DNA of 64,000 nt from Nocardia arthritidis NBRC 100137 (GCF_001612765.1 NZ_BDBB01000028.1:1-64000); one strand, 5' to 3'. Counted from the first letter of the stretch, positions 1 to 8,574 are shown. Numbers and translations: made by a program. Notes: generated by a model not told the origin, from the letters alone.

Positions 1-36
1 AGCGTCTTCGAGGCGATCCGGGAGGGCAAGGACTGA
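1..36 (+). CDS. 3' end of a CDS, probably acetyl-CoA synthetase (partial)
   Basis: The window opens inside a plus-strand reading frame that encodes SVFEAIREGKD and then stops at TGA. Eleven residues are too few to identify a protein. In Mycobacterium tuberculosis the gene at this position in the conserved block is acs (Rv3667), and this tail would suit an acetyl-CoA synthetase C-terminus; that is inference from gene order. A hairpin follows within 20 nt, as expected at the end of a gene. Confidence 0.45.
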   Translation, partial: SVFEAIREGKD

Positions 37-52
37 CCGAACAGCACTGAGC

Positions 53-82
53 GCGGCCGGTGACGGACCTGTCATCGGCCGC
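53..82 (+). terminator. Hairpin terminator after the partial first gene
   Basis: GCGGCCG (53-59) pairs with CGGCCGC (76-82), and TGAC (61-64) pairs with GTCA (71-74), giving about 12 bp with one mismatch and a 6-nt loop. There is no long T run, which is usual in high-GC actinobacteria. A possible -10 for the next gene (TAAGAT, 89-94) follows. Confidence 0.55.
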
Positions 83-202
83 ACCCGTTAAGATTGCGTG
101 AGGTGTGCCGGGAAGTCTGGTCGGCGAGCGGTCACGCATCCGTTGAGCCGGTTCCGGTGGGTGCCGCCGCAGTGCTGCCCGATCGCCGCCGAAAGGTTTC
201 CC

Positions 203-1498
203 GTGATCACGCGAGTGCGCTCGGAATTGTCCCGCTACCTCCGCACGGAAACCGTCGGCGGCGCTCTGCTTCTGATCGCGGCCGCGATCGCACTGCTGTG
301 GGTGAACTCGCCCTGGGAAGCAGGTTATCTGGCGATGACCGAGACGGTCGTCGCGATCCCGCCGCTGCACCTGGATCTGACCTTGGCCGGCTGGGCCGAA
401 GACGGTCTGCTGGCGGTGTTCTTCTTCGTCGCCGGACTGGAACTCAAACGCGAACTGGTCGTCGGCGAACTCGCCGACCGCAGACGCGCCACCCTACCGA
501 TCATCGCGGCGATCGGTGGCGTGATCACCCCCGCGCTGATCGCGGCGGTCGTCGGGTTCGGCATCCCCGGCATGGAGCGCGGCTGGGCTATCCCGGTCGC
601 CACCGACATCGCGTTCGCGCTCGCCGTGCTCGCGCTGACCGGTTCGCGCATCCCGGCGGGCGCGCGGGTGTTCCTGCTCAGTCTCGCGGTGGTCGACGAC
701 CTGCTGGCGATCGTCGTGATCGCGGTGCTGTTCACCACCGCCGTGTCACTGCTGTGGCTGCTCGTCGCGGCCGGATGCTTCGCCGGGTGGTCCATGGGGC
801 AACACGCGCGGATCGGCACGCCCTTGCTCTATGTCCCGCTGGCGTTGGTGTCCTGGTACGCACTGCACGAGGCGGGCATCCATCCCACGTTGGCGGGCGT
901 CGCGCTCGGCCTGCTCACCCGGGTGCGCCCGGATCCCGGGGAACGCCAAGCGCCCGCCACCCGGCTCGAACACCTCTTCCAGCCGATCTCCGCCGGGTTC
1001 TGCGTTCCGCTGTTCGCCCTGTTCGCCGCCGGCGTGCCGTTGAATCCCACGGTTTTCGGCGAGTTGTGCACCAACCGGCTCGCGCTCGCCGTGATTCTCG
1101 GGTTCCTCTTGGGCAAACCGCTCGGGATCTTCGGGATGAGCTGGGTGGCAATCCGGTTGGGCGTCGCGAAGCGCCCCAGCGGGCTCGGCTGGCGGGACAT
1201 GTTCGCCCTGTCGGTGCTCGGCGCGATCGGCTTCACGGTTAGCCTTCTCGTGGCGGAGCTCGCGCTCGCCGATGTCGCGGACGTGGAGTTGGCGAAAGCC
1301 GCTGTGTTGGTCACATCATTGGCGGCGTCGCTCGCCGGTTCGGCGCTACTGTTGCGGCGTGGGCGTGTCCACCAGGCTCGGCGGGACGCCCGTGCGCTAG
1401 AACGTGAACAGTACGGCGGCACGAGCGATCCGCCCGGAGGCGGTAGCCTGCGTGACCACGGAGGGCACCGGGAGCGCCGCCGATCGAACGGGAGTTGA
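203..1498 (+). CDS. nhaA: Na+/H+ antiporter NhaA
   Basis: NhaA family antiporter that extrudes Na+ in exchange for protons across the cytoplasmic membrane, for sodium and alkaline-pH tolerance. The protein is 431 aa with about 12 hydrophobic segments. It carries the ATDIAFALAVLALTGSR segment and the paired aspartates of VVDDLLA (about residues 165-166), which form the ion-binding site in the E. coli protein. I chose the GTG at 203 because GAAAGG lies 6 nt upstream; an earlier ATG at 98 would add a non-hydrophobic, Arg-rich N-terminus. The charged C-terminal tail after about residue 390 is longer than in E. coli NhaA (388 aa). Family assignment is secure. Confidence 0.93.
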   Translation: MITRVRSELSRYLRTETVGGALLLIAAAIALLWVNSPWEAGYLAMTETVVAIPPLHLDLTLAGWAEDGLLAVFFFVAGLELKRELVVGELADRRRATLPIIAAIGGVITPALIAAVVGFGIPGMERGWAIPVATDIAFALAVLALTGSRIPAGARVFLLSLAVVDDLLAIVVIAVLFTTAVSLLWLLVAAGCFAGWSMGQHARIGTPLLYVPLALVSWYALHEAGIHPTLAGVALGLLTRVRPDPGERQAPATRLEHLFQPISAGFCVPLFALFAAGVPLNPTVFGELCTNRLALAVILGFLLGKPLGIFGMSWVAIRLGVAKRPSGLGWRDMFALSVLGAIGFTVSLLVAELALADVADVELAKAAVLVTSLAASLAGSALLLRRGRVHQARRDARALEREQYGGTSDPPGGGSLRDHGGHRERRRSNGS

Positions 1499-1531
1499 AG
1501 CAGTGCCGGGACAGGGAGAAGGGTCGACCAA

Positions 1532-2038
1532 GTGAGTTTCAACCACGGCGGTAACGGGAGCGGCGCGGAGCGCGGTCGTACGGTCACCTCCATTCCCCTC
1601 ACGGACGCCGATCCGCTCGGCTCCGCGAGCTTCGGGAGCCTGGTCCGCGACGCCGCCGAGCAGATGTCGACTCTGGTCCGCGCCGAGGTCGAGCTGGCCA
1701 AGGCCGAGGTCACCGGTGAGATCAAGAAGGGCCTGCAGGGCAGCGTCTACTTCATCCTCGCGCTCACCGTGCTGCTGTTCAGCACCTTCTTCTTTTTCTT
1801 CTTCCTCGGCGAACTGCTCGACGTGTGGCTCGCGCGCTGGGCGGCCTTCCTGATCGTCTTCCTGCTGATGGTCGTCGCCACCGCGGCGCTGGCCTTCCTC
1901 GGCTACCGGCGGGTGAAGAAACTGCGCGCGCCGGAGAAGACGATCGATTCGCTCAAGCAGGCGCGCACAGTGCTGCCGCACAGCTTGGGCGCGTCCGCGC
2001 ACGACGACCGTCTCGCGCTGGAGAAGCCCGCTTCCTAG
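1532..2038 (+). CDS. Phage holin 3_6 / DUF1469-family membrane protein (Rv3669-like)
   Basis: Protein of 168 aa. The N-terminal third is soluble, with an amphipathic charged helix (AEQMSTLVRAEVELAKAEV) typical of the actinobacterial phage_holin_3_6 family. Two transmembrane helices follow, at about 70-97 (including a run of seven Phe) and 103-128, then a basic tail. Function is unknown; the family name does not imply a phage origin. The GTG start has GGGAGAAGG about 9 nt upstream. It occupies the place of M. tuberculosis Rv3669, between the antiporter and the EphE-like hydrolase. Confidence 0.8.
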   Translation: MSFNHGGNGSGAERGRTVTSIPLTDADPLGSASFGSLVRDAAEQMSTLVRAEVELAKAEVTGEIKKGLQGSVYFILALTVLLFSTFFFFFFLGELLDVWLARWAAFLIVFLLMVVATAALAFLGYRRVKKLRAPEKTIDSLKQARTVLPHSLGASAHDDRLALEKPAS

Positions 2039-2069
2039 GCGCGCGTGCGCGAGCCGGTACGACGGCTAC

Positions 2070-2075
2070 TAGGCT
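2070..2075 (+). promoter_or_regulatory. Leaderless -10 element (TAGGCT)
   Basis: TAGGCT fits the actinobacterial TANNNT -10 consensus and ends 8 nt before the GTG at 2084. No Shine-Dalgarno lies between them, so a leaderless transcript is likely. Confidence 0.45.
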
Positions 2076-2083
2076 CGGTCGCC

Positions 2084-3019
2084 GTGTCGGCGAACTTGCT
2101 TCCGGATCCGTCCAGCGTCCGTTACGACGGACCGTGGACGCATCGGGACGTGCACGCCAATGGCATTCGATTCCACGTCGTGGACGCGGCGCCCGAGCGG
2201 GCCGACGCTCCGCTGATCGTGCTGCTGCACGGGTTCGCGGACTTCTGGTGGTCCTGGCGTCACCAATTGACCGGCCTGGCCGAGTTCGGTTACCACGTTG
2301 TCGCCGTCGACCTGCGCGGCTACGGCGACAGCGACAAGCCGCCACGCGGCTATGACGGCTGGACGCTCGCCGGTGACGTCGCCGGGCTCATCCGGGCGCT
2401 CGGCTACACCGAGGCGACGCTGGTCGGGCACGCCGACGGTGGCCTGGTCTGCTGGACCACCGCGGTGCTGCATCCGCGACTGGTTCGCTCGATCGCGCTG
2501 GTCGGTTCGCCGCATCCGTCGGCGCTGAAGAGTTCCGTGCTGCGCAACCGCCGCCAGCGCGCGGCATGGCTGCCGAACTTCCTTCGCTACCAGCTGCCTC
2601 GCTACGGCGAGCACTTGCTGACCACCGCCGATGGCTTCGAGGTGGAGCGGCTGCTGCGTCAGCGGGTGAGCGCGGGGTGGACCGGCACCGCCGAATTCGT
2701 CGACACCGCCCGGCGGATGCGTTCGGCGATCCGGATTCCCGGCGCCGCGCATTGTGCGCTGGAGTATCAGCGCTGGGCCTTCCGCAGTCAGTGGCGTCCG
2801 GACGGCCGCCGGTTCATGGCGACCATGCGCGAGCCCATCCACATCCCGGTCCTGGCGATGCGCGGCGATCTGGACCCGTACGTGCTGGCGGGAGCCTTCC
2901 GCCGCGATCCTCATCTCTCACCGGAACGGAGACTGGTCGCCATCCCGGCGGCGGGGCACTTCGCCCACCAGGAGAACCCGGACGCCGTGACGACGGAACT
3001 GGCCAAACTTCTGGCCTGA
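2084..3019 (+). CDS. ephE: Alpha/beta hydrolase, EphE-like
   Basis: Alpha/beta-hydrolase-fold protein of 311 aa in the place of M. tuberculosis Rv3670 (annotated as possible epoxide hydrolase EphE). It has the HGFADFWWSWR oxyanion segment (about 49-59), a strand-loop DLRGYGDSDKP, a late acid candidate (GDLDPYV) and the catalytic-His segment AGHFAHQENPD near the C-terminus. The nucleophile elbow reads V-G-H-A-D-G-G, so the residue normally occupied by the Asp or Ser nucleophile is Ala117, with an Asp one position later. Epoxide hydrolase activity is therefore not assured. GTG 2084 is chosen because a -10 element lies just upstream and the extra residues from 2045 look non-homologous. Confidence 0.8.
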   Translation: MSANLLPDPSSVRYDGPWTHRDVHANGIRFHVVDAAPERADAPLIVLLHGFADFWWSWRHQLTGLAEFGYHVVAVDLRGYGDSDKPPRGYDGWTLAGDVAGLIRALGYTEATLVGHADGGLVCWTTAVLHPRLVRSIALVGSPHPSALKSSVLRNRRQRAAWLPNFLRYQLPRYGEHLLTTADGFEVERLLRQRVSAGWTGTAEFVDTARRMRSAIRIPGAAHCALEYQRWAFRSQWRPDGRRFMATMREPIHIPVLAMRGDLDPYVLAGAFRRDPHLSPERRLVAIPAAGHFAHQENPDAVTTELAKLLA

Positions 3020-3034
3020 GCCGCGGGAATGCCT

Positions 3035-3062
3035 CCCCGGCCACGGACGCCCGTGGCCGGGG
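3035..3062. terminator. Bidirectional terminator between ephE and marP
   Basis: CCCCGGCCACGG (3035-3046) and CCGTGGCCGGGG (3051-3062) form a perfect 12-bp stem with a 4-nt loop between two convergent genes. Confidence 0.75.
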
Positions 3063-3070
3063 ACCCCGAT

Positions 3071-4264
3071 TCAGCTGAGTACGCAGGCGCCGGTGTCCAC
3101 CGCGGCGCCGACTCGTTCGGCCGCGTCGAGCTGCGCGCGGACCTCCGCGAGCGTGAGCACGTAACCGGTGTCGTCGTCGGTGACGGCGGCGCCGAAGACC
3201 ACGCCGAGCACCTGCCCGTCGGTATCCACCAGCGGCCCACCGGAATTGCCCGCCCTGACCTGGCCACGGACGGTGTAGACCTCGCGTTCGACGGTGCCGT
3301 TGCGGTAGATGGTCGGACCGGTCAGATCCAGCGTCTCGCGCACCCGTGCCGCGCTCGCGGTGTACGGGCCGCCGCCGGGGTAACCGAGCACGATCGCGCT
3401 GTCGCCCGACCGCGCGGGCGCGGGCGCGCGCGGGACCACCGGGGCGGTGAGACCGGGCACGGCGAGCACCGCGACGTCCTTGGACGGATCGAACAGCACC
3501 ACGTTCGCGTCCAGCGGGCCGCGTGGGGTGTCCACCGCGACGCTCGTGGTGCCCGCGACGACGTGGGCGTTGGTCATCACGCGCTCGGGCGCGATGACGA
3601 AGCCCGAGCCCTCCAGTGCCCGCTGGCAACTCGGCGCGACCCCGCGGATGCGCAGCACGCTCTGCTGCAGCGAGGCGGCGACCGGGCTGGCCAGCACGCT
3701 GGGATCGGGCGGTTCCACGGCCGCGATCGGCGCCCGCCCGAACGGCCCGATCACGTCCGGCAGGCCGGAGGTGTTGAGCAGCTTGGAGAACTCGTTGGGC
3801 AGCCTGCGCAGCCAATTCGGCGCGACGTCGTTGACATCGGCGAGCACCCGCGAGCCGTTGATCGCCGTCGCGATGGCCGGCTGCGACGACGTGGCCAGCG
3901 GCAGCGCCAGCAGCCACGCGGTGACCAGCACGGCGACCGCCTGCAGCACCGCGCCGACCGCGCTGTCCACGCTGCGCGTGAACGGATGACGCATGCCGCT
4001 GCGCGCAGCGCGCCCGAGCACCATGCCCGCGACCTCACCGACGATCACCAGCACCACGATCAGCAGCACACCGGTGAGCACTCTGGTGCGGCCCTCGTCG
4101 ACGTGCACCAGGATGTGCGGCGCGATCAGGATGCCCGCGACCGCGCCGAGCACCACGCCGAGGAAGGCCAGCGCGGAGGCAACCGCGCCCTGGCGCCATC
4201 CCGAGGAAGCGGCCAGCAGCGCCAGTAGCACGACGGCGATGTCGAGCCAGGCCGACGAACTCAT
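3071..4264 (-). CDS. marP: Membrane-anchored periplasmic serine protease MarP
   Basis: Trypsin-fold protease with an N-terminal CvpA-like membrane domain. In M. tuberculosis MarP (Rv3671c) is needed to keep a neutral cytoplasm in acid. The protein here is 397 aa, the length I recall for the mycobacterial one. Four hydrophobic segments fill about 5-125. The extracellular protease domain carries His234 (TNAHVV), Asp263 (SKDVAVL) and Ser341 (AGNSGGP), so the triad is intact. Cys213 and Cys394 match the redox-sensitive disulfide described for MarP. Its ATG overlaps the stop of the upstream Nudix gene (ATGA), so translation is probably coupled in a Nudix-marP unit. Confidence 0.93.
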   Translation of the reverse strand: MSSSAWLDIAVVLLALLAASSGWRQGAVASALAFLGVVLGAVAGILIAPHILVHVDEGRTRVLTGVLLIVVLVIVGEVAGMVLGRAARSGMRHPFTRSVDSAVGAVLQAVAVLVTAWLLALPLATSSQPAIATAINGSRVLADVNDVAPNWLRRLPNEFSKLLNTSGLPDVIGPFGRAPIAAVEPPDPSVLASPVAASLQQSVLRIRGVAPSCQRALEGSGFVIAPERVMTNAHVVAGTTSVAVDTPRGPLDANVVLFDPSKDVAVLAVPGLTAPVVPRAPAPARSGDSAIVLGYPGGGPYTASAARVRETLDLTGPTIYRNGTVEREVYTVRGQVRAGNSGGPLVDTDGQVLGVVFGAAVTDDDTGYVLTLAEVRAQLDAAERVGAAVDTGACVLS

Positions 4265-4977
4265 AACGTCATCCCCACGGCGGCGAGTGCGGTCTCCAGA
4301 TCACGAACGTCCCCGTGGTCCCACGCTCGGTCCCAGCCGCAGGCCCTGCTGATCCCGGCGAGGATACCGCCGGTCAGACCCCAGACCAGCATCCCGTCGA
4401 CCTGGAACGCCGGGCTCTGATAGCCCATGGGGCTGCGGACCAGGAAGCGGTTGGCCGGATCCAGCAGCTGCGCGAGCGGGACGCGCACGACCCGCTCGGT
4501 CTCGCTCTGATCGACCACCCCCACCGCGCCCGGCGTGCGCCAGTACGCGACCACCGGCGTCACGTCGAAGCGAGACGGCGGCACGAACAGCTTCGGCAGC
4601 ACCGCGAAGGGCTCAACACCAGAACGGTCGAGACCGGTCTCCTCGCACGCTTCGCGCAGCGCGGTATCGATCGGCCCGGCGTCGCCCAGGTCGACCGCAC
4701 CGCCGGGGAAAGCCACTTGGCCACGGTGCTGGCGCATGGTGGAGGCGCGCTGGGTGAGCAGCACCTCCGCGTCGGCGGGCAGTCCGCCGGGCGCGGCCGG
4801 GTCCGGCTCGGGCGAGCCGCCGAACAGCACGAGCACGGCCGCTTGGCGCGGCTTGGAGGTCAGGGTCAGGGCGCGGCGCAGCACACGCTCCCTGGTCAGG
4901 GTGTCGGCGTTCTCGGTAGCCGGTTCGGCCGAGCGGGTCAGCCAATCCGGGATGCCCGGCGGCATTTCGATGCTCAA
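4261..4977 (-). CDS. CoA-type Nudix hydrolase
   Basis: Nudix hydrolase of 238 aa, the Rv3672c equivalent. It shows the CoA-pyrophosphatase accessory signature LLTQR(A)xxxRxxxGxxxFPGG directly before the Nudix box, and the box itself (GAVDLGD...LREACEETGL) has the one-residue-longer spacing typical of this subfamily. It therefore probably hydrolyses CoA or acyl-CoA to phosphopantetheine and 3',5'-ADP. A residual hydrophobic patch (VWGLTGGILAGISRA) lies near the C-terminus, also typical of the subfamily. It overlaps marP by 4 bp. The substrate is inferred from the subfamily only. Confidence 0.88.
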   Translation of the reverse strand: MSIEMPPGIPDWLTRSAEPATENADTLTRERVLRRALTLTSKPRQAAVLVLFGGSPEPDPAAPGGLPADAEVLLTQRASTMRQHRGQVAFPGGAVDLGDAGPIDTALREACEETGLDRSGVEPFAVLPKLFVPPSRFDVTPVVAYWRTPGAVGVVDQSETERVVRVPLAQLLDPANRFLVRSPMGYQSPAFQVDGMLVWGLTGGILAGISRACGWDRAWDHGDVRDLETALAAVGMTL

Positions 4978-5062
4978 CGCACACCTCCCCCACGCATTCG
5001 CTCACCGGCCCGCGTGCACGCCCGCACCGTCACCTCCACCATTGATTCGTCCACCCGCATTG

Positions 5063-5707
5063 TCACGCGGCCACTCCGAGCTTGCCCGCGACCGTATTCG
5101 CGATGTCATCCACCCCGCCGAAAGCCCGCACCACGACGTCGGCCACCGAGCCGTCGGCACGCACCAGCACCGAGATCGGCAACACCGCGGGAGCCCCGAC
5201 GGCCGTGCGCACTCGCGCGTCGGCGTCCGCCACGCCGGGTAACCGCACCTCCAGCCCGCGCAGCCGGGACAGTGCCTTGGCCTCATCAGGGTCGCTGTGC
5301 ACGGTCAGCACGGTAATCGCGTTCCCGGCACGTTGGGCGTATTGCTGCAAATACGGCAACTCCTGGGCGCACGGTGCGCACCAGTAGGCCCACAGGTTCA
5401 GCAGAGCGGGCTTGCCCGCCAGCGCGGCGGCCAGGTCCACCGGCCTGCCGTTCGCCAGGCATTCCAGCGTTATCCCGGCCAGCGGCCCGTTCCCGGTGGG
5501 GGCGCCGCTCGGGCAGTCCGGCAAATGGGCGACAGCGCGCAGGTCATCGGAGACGCCCGAGGCTGTGGGGGGCGACTGCGGCTCCTCCGTCGCGTCGTCG
5601 CCACGCGGCCACACCGCGACCGCCAGCGCCACCACCACGATCAGACCGGCCAGTGCCCAGCGCCACGCATGCCCCCTCCTTCTTCGGCCCGAGGGCTCCG
5701 AGCTCAC
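5063..5707 (-). CDS. Membrane-tethered thioredoxin-like (TlpA/ResA-type) protein
   Basis: Protein of 214 aa, the Rv3673c equivalent. A basic N-terminus (RRRRG) precedes a single transmembrane helix at about 17-32, then an extracytoplasmic thioredoxin fold with LNLWAYWCAPCAQELPYL, in which CAPC is the redox-active CxxC, and the cis-Pro region APAVLPISVLV. It is probably a thiol-disulfide reductant for secreted proteins. Extra cysteines (DCPSG, ECLANG) precede the active site. The GTG at 5707 overlaps the nth stop codon (GTGA), giving translational coupling; an open frame extending further upstream lies inside nth and is not the real start. Confidence 0.87.
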   Translation of the reverse strand: MSSEPSGRRRRGHAWRWALAGLIVVVALAVAVWPRGDDATEEPQSPPTASGVSDDLRAVAHLPDCPSGAPTGNGPLAGITLECLANGRPVDLAAALAGKPALLNLWAYWCAPCAQELPYLQQYAQRAGNAITVLTVHSDPDEAKALSRLRGLEVRLPGVADADARVRTAVGAPAVLPISVLVRADGSVADVVVRAFGGVDDIANTVAGKLGVAA

Positions 5708-6537
5708 CGGCCCACCAGCTCCAGCAGATGCTCGCGCTCCGGCCCTTTCACCAGCTTGGCCGCGGCCTCCGGATCGGTCGGCCCGATCCCGAACGAGGGG
5801 CAGTCCTTGATCAGCACGCACGCGCCGCACGCCGGCTTGCGGGAATGGCAGACGCGCCGTCCGTGGAAGATCACCCGGTGCGAGAGCATCGTCCATTCCT
5901 TGCGCTCGATCAGCGCGCCGACGATGTGCTCGACCTTGACCGGGTCCTCTTCGTCGGTCCATCCCCAGCGGCGCACCAGACGGCCGAAATGGGTGTCGAC
6001 TGTGATCCCCGGCACCCCGAACGCGTTGCCGAGGATGACGTTGGCGGTCTTGCGCCCGATGCCGGGCAGCTGGACGAGTTCGGTCAGGGTGTGAGGCAAT
6101 TCACCGTCGTACCGTTCCAGCAACGCCTGACCGAGTCCGATCAGCGAGGCGGCCTTGTTCCGGAAGAAGCCGGTCGGCCGGATGAATTCCTCCAGCTCCG
6201 CGCGGTTTGCCTCGGCATAGGCGCGGGCGTCCGGGTACCGGGCGAACAGCGCGGGCGTGGTGAGATTCACCCGCTCGTCGGTGCACTGCGCCGAAAGTAT
6301 TGTCGCGACCGCCAATTCGAGCGGTGTGGTGAAATCCAGCTCACAGTGCGCGTCGGGGAAAGCGGTCGCCAGTTCGCGGTTCATCCGGCGCGCGCGGCGG
6401 ACCAGCCCGAGCCGGGTTTCCGCCTGTCGCGCCCTGGTTTTCCGTTGTGGAGCCGCGGCGGCGACCGGCGGCGTTCCGGAGGGCTCGGAGCCGGGGGCAA
6501 GCCCGTTCCCGGCGGCGGTGGAGGGGGAGACGCGCAC
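5704..6537 (-). CDS. nth: Endonuclease III (DNA glycosylase/AP lyase)
   Basis: Base-excision-repair glycosylase/AP lyase for oxidised pyrimidines. The helix-hairpin-helix motif LPGIGRKTANVI contains the catalytic Lys, and the catalytic Asp is in ITVDTHFGRLV. The C-terminal 4Fe-4S ligands follow Cx6Cx2Cx5C (CHSRKPACGACVLIKDC). The GTG at 6537 gives 277 aa with an Ala/Pro-rich head; conserved sequence begins near AETRLGLVRRARRMN, so a slightly later start cannot be excluded. It is first gene of a compact minus-strand unit nth-thioredoxin-Nudix-marP. Confidence 0.92.
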   Translation of the reverse strand: MRVSPSTAAGNGLAPGSEPSGTPPVAAAAPQRKTRARQAETRLGLVRRARRMNRELATAFPDAHCELDFTTPLELAVATILSAQCTDERVNLTTPALFARYPDARAYAEANRAELEEFIRPTGFFRNKAASLIGLGQALLERYDGELPHTLTELVQLPGIGRKTANVILGNAFGVPGITVDTHFGRLVRRWGWTDEEDPVKVEHIVGALIERKEWTMLSHRVIFHGRRVCHSRKPACGACVLIKDCPSFGIGPTDPEAAAKLVKGPEREHLLELVGR

Positions 6538-6628
6538 GCGTCCACCATACGGAATCGGTGGACAACGTTGCCCTTCCAGTTCAGTTGCCGTGTTCCATCT
6601 GAGACCTCGACGGTGTTTACTGCTCGTC

Positions 6629-6871
6629 ATGCAAGGACTCGCTGTGGTGCTCTTCCCAGTGGTGCTGATGCTGTTCGCACTGGGTATGGAGCGGGTCGAG
6701 AACCGGCTCCGCAAGCTTCTCGAACCCGACGAAGAGGTTCAGCAGTACCTGGACAAGGCCAGTAACCCCGAGGTGAACGAGCTGACGAAGCTCGGTCTGC
6801 CCGCCGCCGTGGCCCGGATGCGCAGGCGCCGCTCCCGCGGCGAAGAGATGGACGTGGCCCGCGCGAGCTGA
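6629..6871 (+). CDS. Small membrane protein (Rv3675-like)
   Basis: Protein of 80 aa with one N-terminal transmembrane helix (LAVVLFPVVLMLFALGMERV) and a charged cytoplasmic tail ending in a basic cluster (RMRRRRSRG). It takes the position of M. tuberculosis Rv3675 between nth and crp. Function unknown. No clear ribosome site precedes the ATG; TTTACT 7 nt upstream could be a leaderless -10. Confidence 0.7.
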   Translation: MQGLAVVLFPVVLMLFALGMERVENRLRKLLEPDEEVQQYLDKASNPEVNELTKLGLPAAVARMRRRRSRGEEMDVARAS

Positions 6872-7003
6872 CCCGGCGTGCGCGCCGCGCAATCCACTCG
6901 TTACGTGGTGTCCGTCACTACGCTGTTGTGACGCCGCGTAGACTGCGCTGTTGGCCGAGTCGCTTCGGTCCAGTACAGAGCCATTTCCCTAAGGAGCACA
7001 TTC

Positions 7004-7678
7004 GTGGACGAGGCCCTCGCCAGAGCAGGCATCTTCCAGGGCGTCGAGCCCACTGCGGTGGCCGCCCTCGCCAAGCAACTTCAGCCGGTGGATTTCCCGC
7101 GCGGTCATGTCATCTTCAACGAGGGTGAGCCGGGCGACCGGCTGTACATCATTACGTCCGGCAAGGTGAAGATCGGACGCCGCTCGCCCGACGGCCGCGA
7201 GAACCTGTTGACCATCATGGGCCCGTCCGACATGTTCGGCGAGCTGTCGATCTTCGATCCGGGCCCGCGCACCTCCACCGCCACCACGGTGACCGAAGTG
7301 CGGGCGGTGACGATGGATCGCGACGCCCTCAAGACCTGGATCGACCAGCGGCCCGAGATCGCCGAGCAGTTGCTGCGCGTTCTCGCCCGCCGCCTGCGCC
7401 GGACCAACAACAACCTGGCCGACCTGATCTTCACCGACGTCCCCGGCCGGGTCGCCAAAGCGCTGCTGCAGCTCGCACAGCGCTTCGGCACCCAGGAGGC
7501 GGGCGCGCTGCGGGTCACCCACGACCTGACCCAGGAGGAGATCGCTCAGCTGGTTGGCGCCTCCCGCGAGACCGTGAACAAGGCGCTCGCCGACTTCGCG
7601 CATCGCGGCTGGCTGCGGCTGGAGGGCAAGAGCGTGCTCATCTCCGATTCCGAGCGCCTGGCCCGTCGCGCCAGGTAA
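7004..7678 (+). CDS. crp: cAMP receptor protein (Crp/Fnr family regulator)
   Basis: Global regulator of 224 aa, the same length I recall for M. tuberculosis CRP (Rv3676). The N-terminal cyclic-nucleotide domain contains the phosphate-binding cassette (FGELSIFDPGPRTSTAT), followed by the dimerisation helix and a C-terminal winged helix with the recognition helix QLVGASRETVNKALADF. GTG 7004 is supported by AAGGAG about 8 nt upstream. It is expected to bind cAMP and control carbon and redox genes; I saw no convincing TGTGA-N6-TCACA site in the window. Confidence 0.93.
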   Translation: MDEALARAGIFQGVEPTAVAALAKQLQPVDFPRGHVIFNEGEPGDRLYIITSGKVKIGRRSPDGRENLLTIMGPSDMFGELSIFDPGPRTSTATTVTEVRAVTMDRDALKTWIDQRPEIAEQLLRVLARRLRRTNNNLADLIFTDVPGRVAKALLQLAQRFGTQEAGALRVTHDLTQEEIAQLVGASRETVNKALADFAHRGWLRLEGKSVLISDSERLARRAR

Positions 7679-7695
7679 CACACGGACTCCACGCC

Positions 7696-7732
7696 GAACG
7701 CCGGGTTCAGCGCTCCACTGAACCCGGCGTTC
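7696..7732. terminator. Bidirectional terminator after crp
   Basis: GAACGCCGGGTTCAG (7696-7710) and its exact complement (7718-7732) form a perfect 15-bp stem with a 7-nt loop between convergent crp and the MBL-fold gene. Confidence 0.85.
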
Positions 7733-7743
7733 TGTCGTTCCGG

Positions 7744-8535
7744 CTAGCCGTGCACGCGCAGGTAGTCCAGCTGCGCCTGCACCGAACTGCGCGCCGCGGG
7801 CCACAGCCGCTTGTCCACGTCGGCGTACACGCGCCGCACGACCGCCATCGCGCCCGCGTCCGCGCCGAGCGCCCGTAGCGCCTCCCGCACCTGACCGAGG
7901 CGCTCGTGCCGATGCGCGATGTAGTACCGGGCGACCGGCTCCAGATCCGGGTGGTCCGGGCCGTGCGCGGGCAGCAACGCCTTGCCCTTGCCCGCCTCGA
8001 CCAACCGATCCAGCGAGGACAGGTAGTCGGCCAGCGCCCCGTCGCTGGAGTCCAGCACGGTGGTGCCCGCGCCGAGGATGGTGTCGCCGGTCAGCACCGC
8101 GTCGTCGAGGACGAAGCTCACCGAGTCACCGGTGTGACCCGGCGTCGCCAGCACGGTGATCCGCAGGCCCGCGGCCTCGATCACCTCGCCGTCGACGAGG
8201 GGATCGGACGAGCCGCGCAGGAAGCCGGAATCCGTGGCGCGCACCGGTGTCCCGGTCAGCTCGACCAGCCGATCGATACCACCGGTGTGATCGTGATGGC
8301 GGTGGGTGATCAGCGTGAGCGCGATCCGGCCGCCGGTGGCCTCGGCGATCGCGGCCATGTGCGACTTGTCCTTCGGCCCCGGATCCACCACCACACAGTC
8401 CGACCGTCCTGGCGCGCGCAGGACCCAGGTGTTGGTTCCCTCCAAGGTCATCTGCCCCGGATTGTCGGCGAGCAGCACCGCCGCCGTCTCGGTGACCTGC
8501 CGGAGCTGCCCGTAGGCGGGGTGAGTCAACGTCAT
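7744..8535 (-). CDS. MBL-fold metallohydrolase (Rv3677c-like)
   Basis: Metallo-beta-lactamase-fold hydrolase of 263 aa. Metal-binding motif THRHHDHTGG, then TPGHTGDSVSF and VLTGDTILGAG, and a late His (LLPAHGPDH) complete the two-metal site. The C-terminal helix bundle (YIAHRHERLGQVREAL) matches LACTB2-like members, which may be RNases or hydrolases; the substrate is unknown. It lies 39 nt downstream of the RidA gene on the same strand, probably one transcript. Confidence 0.85.
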   Translation of the reverse strand: MTLTHPAYGQLRQVTETAAVLLADNPGQMTLEGTNTWVLRAPGRSDCVVVDPGPKDKSHMAAIAEATGGRIALTLITHRHHDHTGGIDRLVELTGTPVRATDSGFLRGSSDPLVDGEVIEAAGLRITVLATPGHTGDSVSFVLDDAVLTGDTILGAGTTVLDSSDGALADYLSSLDRLVEAGKGKALLPAHGPDHPDLEPVARYYIAHRHERLGQVREALRALGADAGAMAVVRRVYADVDKRLWPAARSSVQAQLDYLRVHG

Positions 8536-8574
8536 CGCAAAACCTCGGATCGAAACGGAGCCGTCAATTCCGGT

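Noticed and set aside
5708..5962. 85-residue upstream extension of the thioredoxin-like protein
   Set aside because: It lies wholly inside nth, and the GTGA overlap gives a natural start followed by a membrane anchor.
6900..6925. Possible Crp autoregulatory site (GTGGTG-TCCGT-CACTAC) upstream of crp
   Set aside because: Half-sites are 5 nt apart rather than 6 and do not match TGTGA/TCACA.
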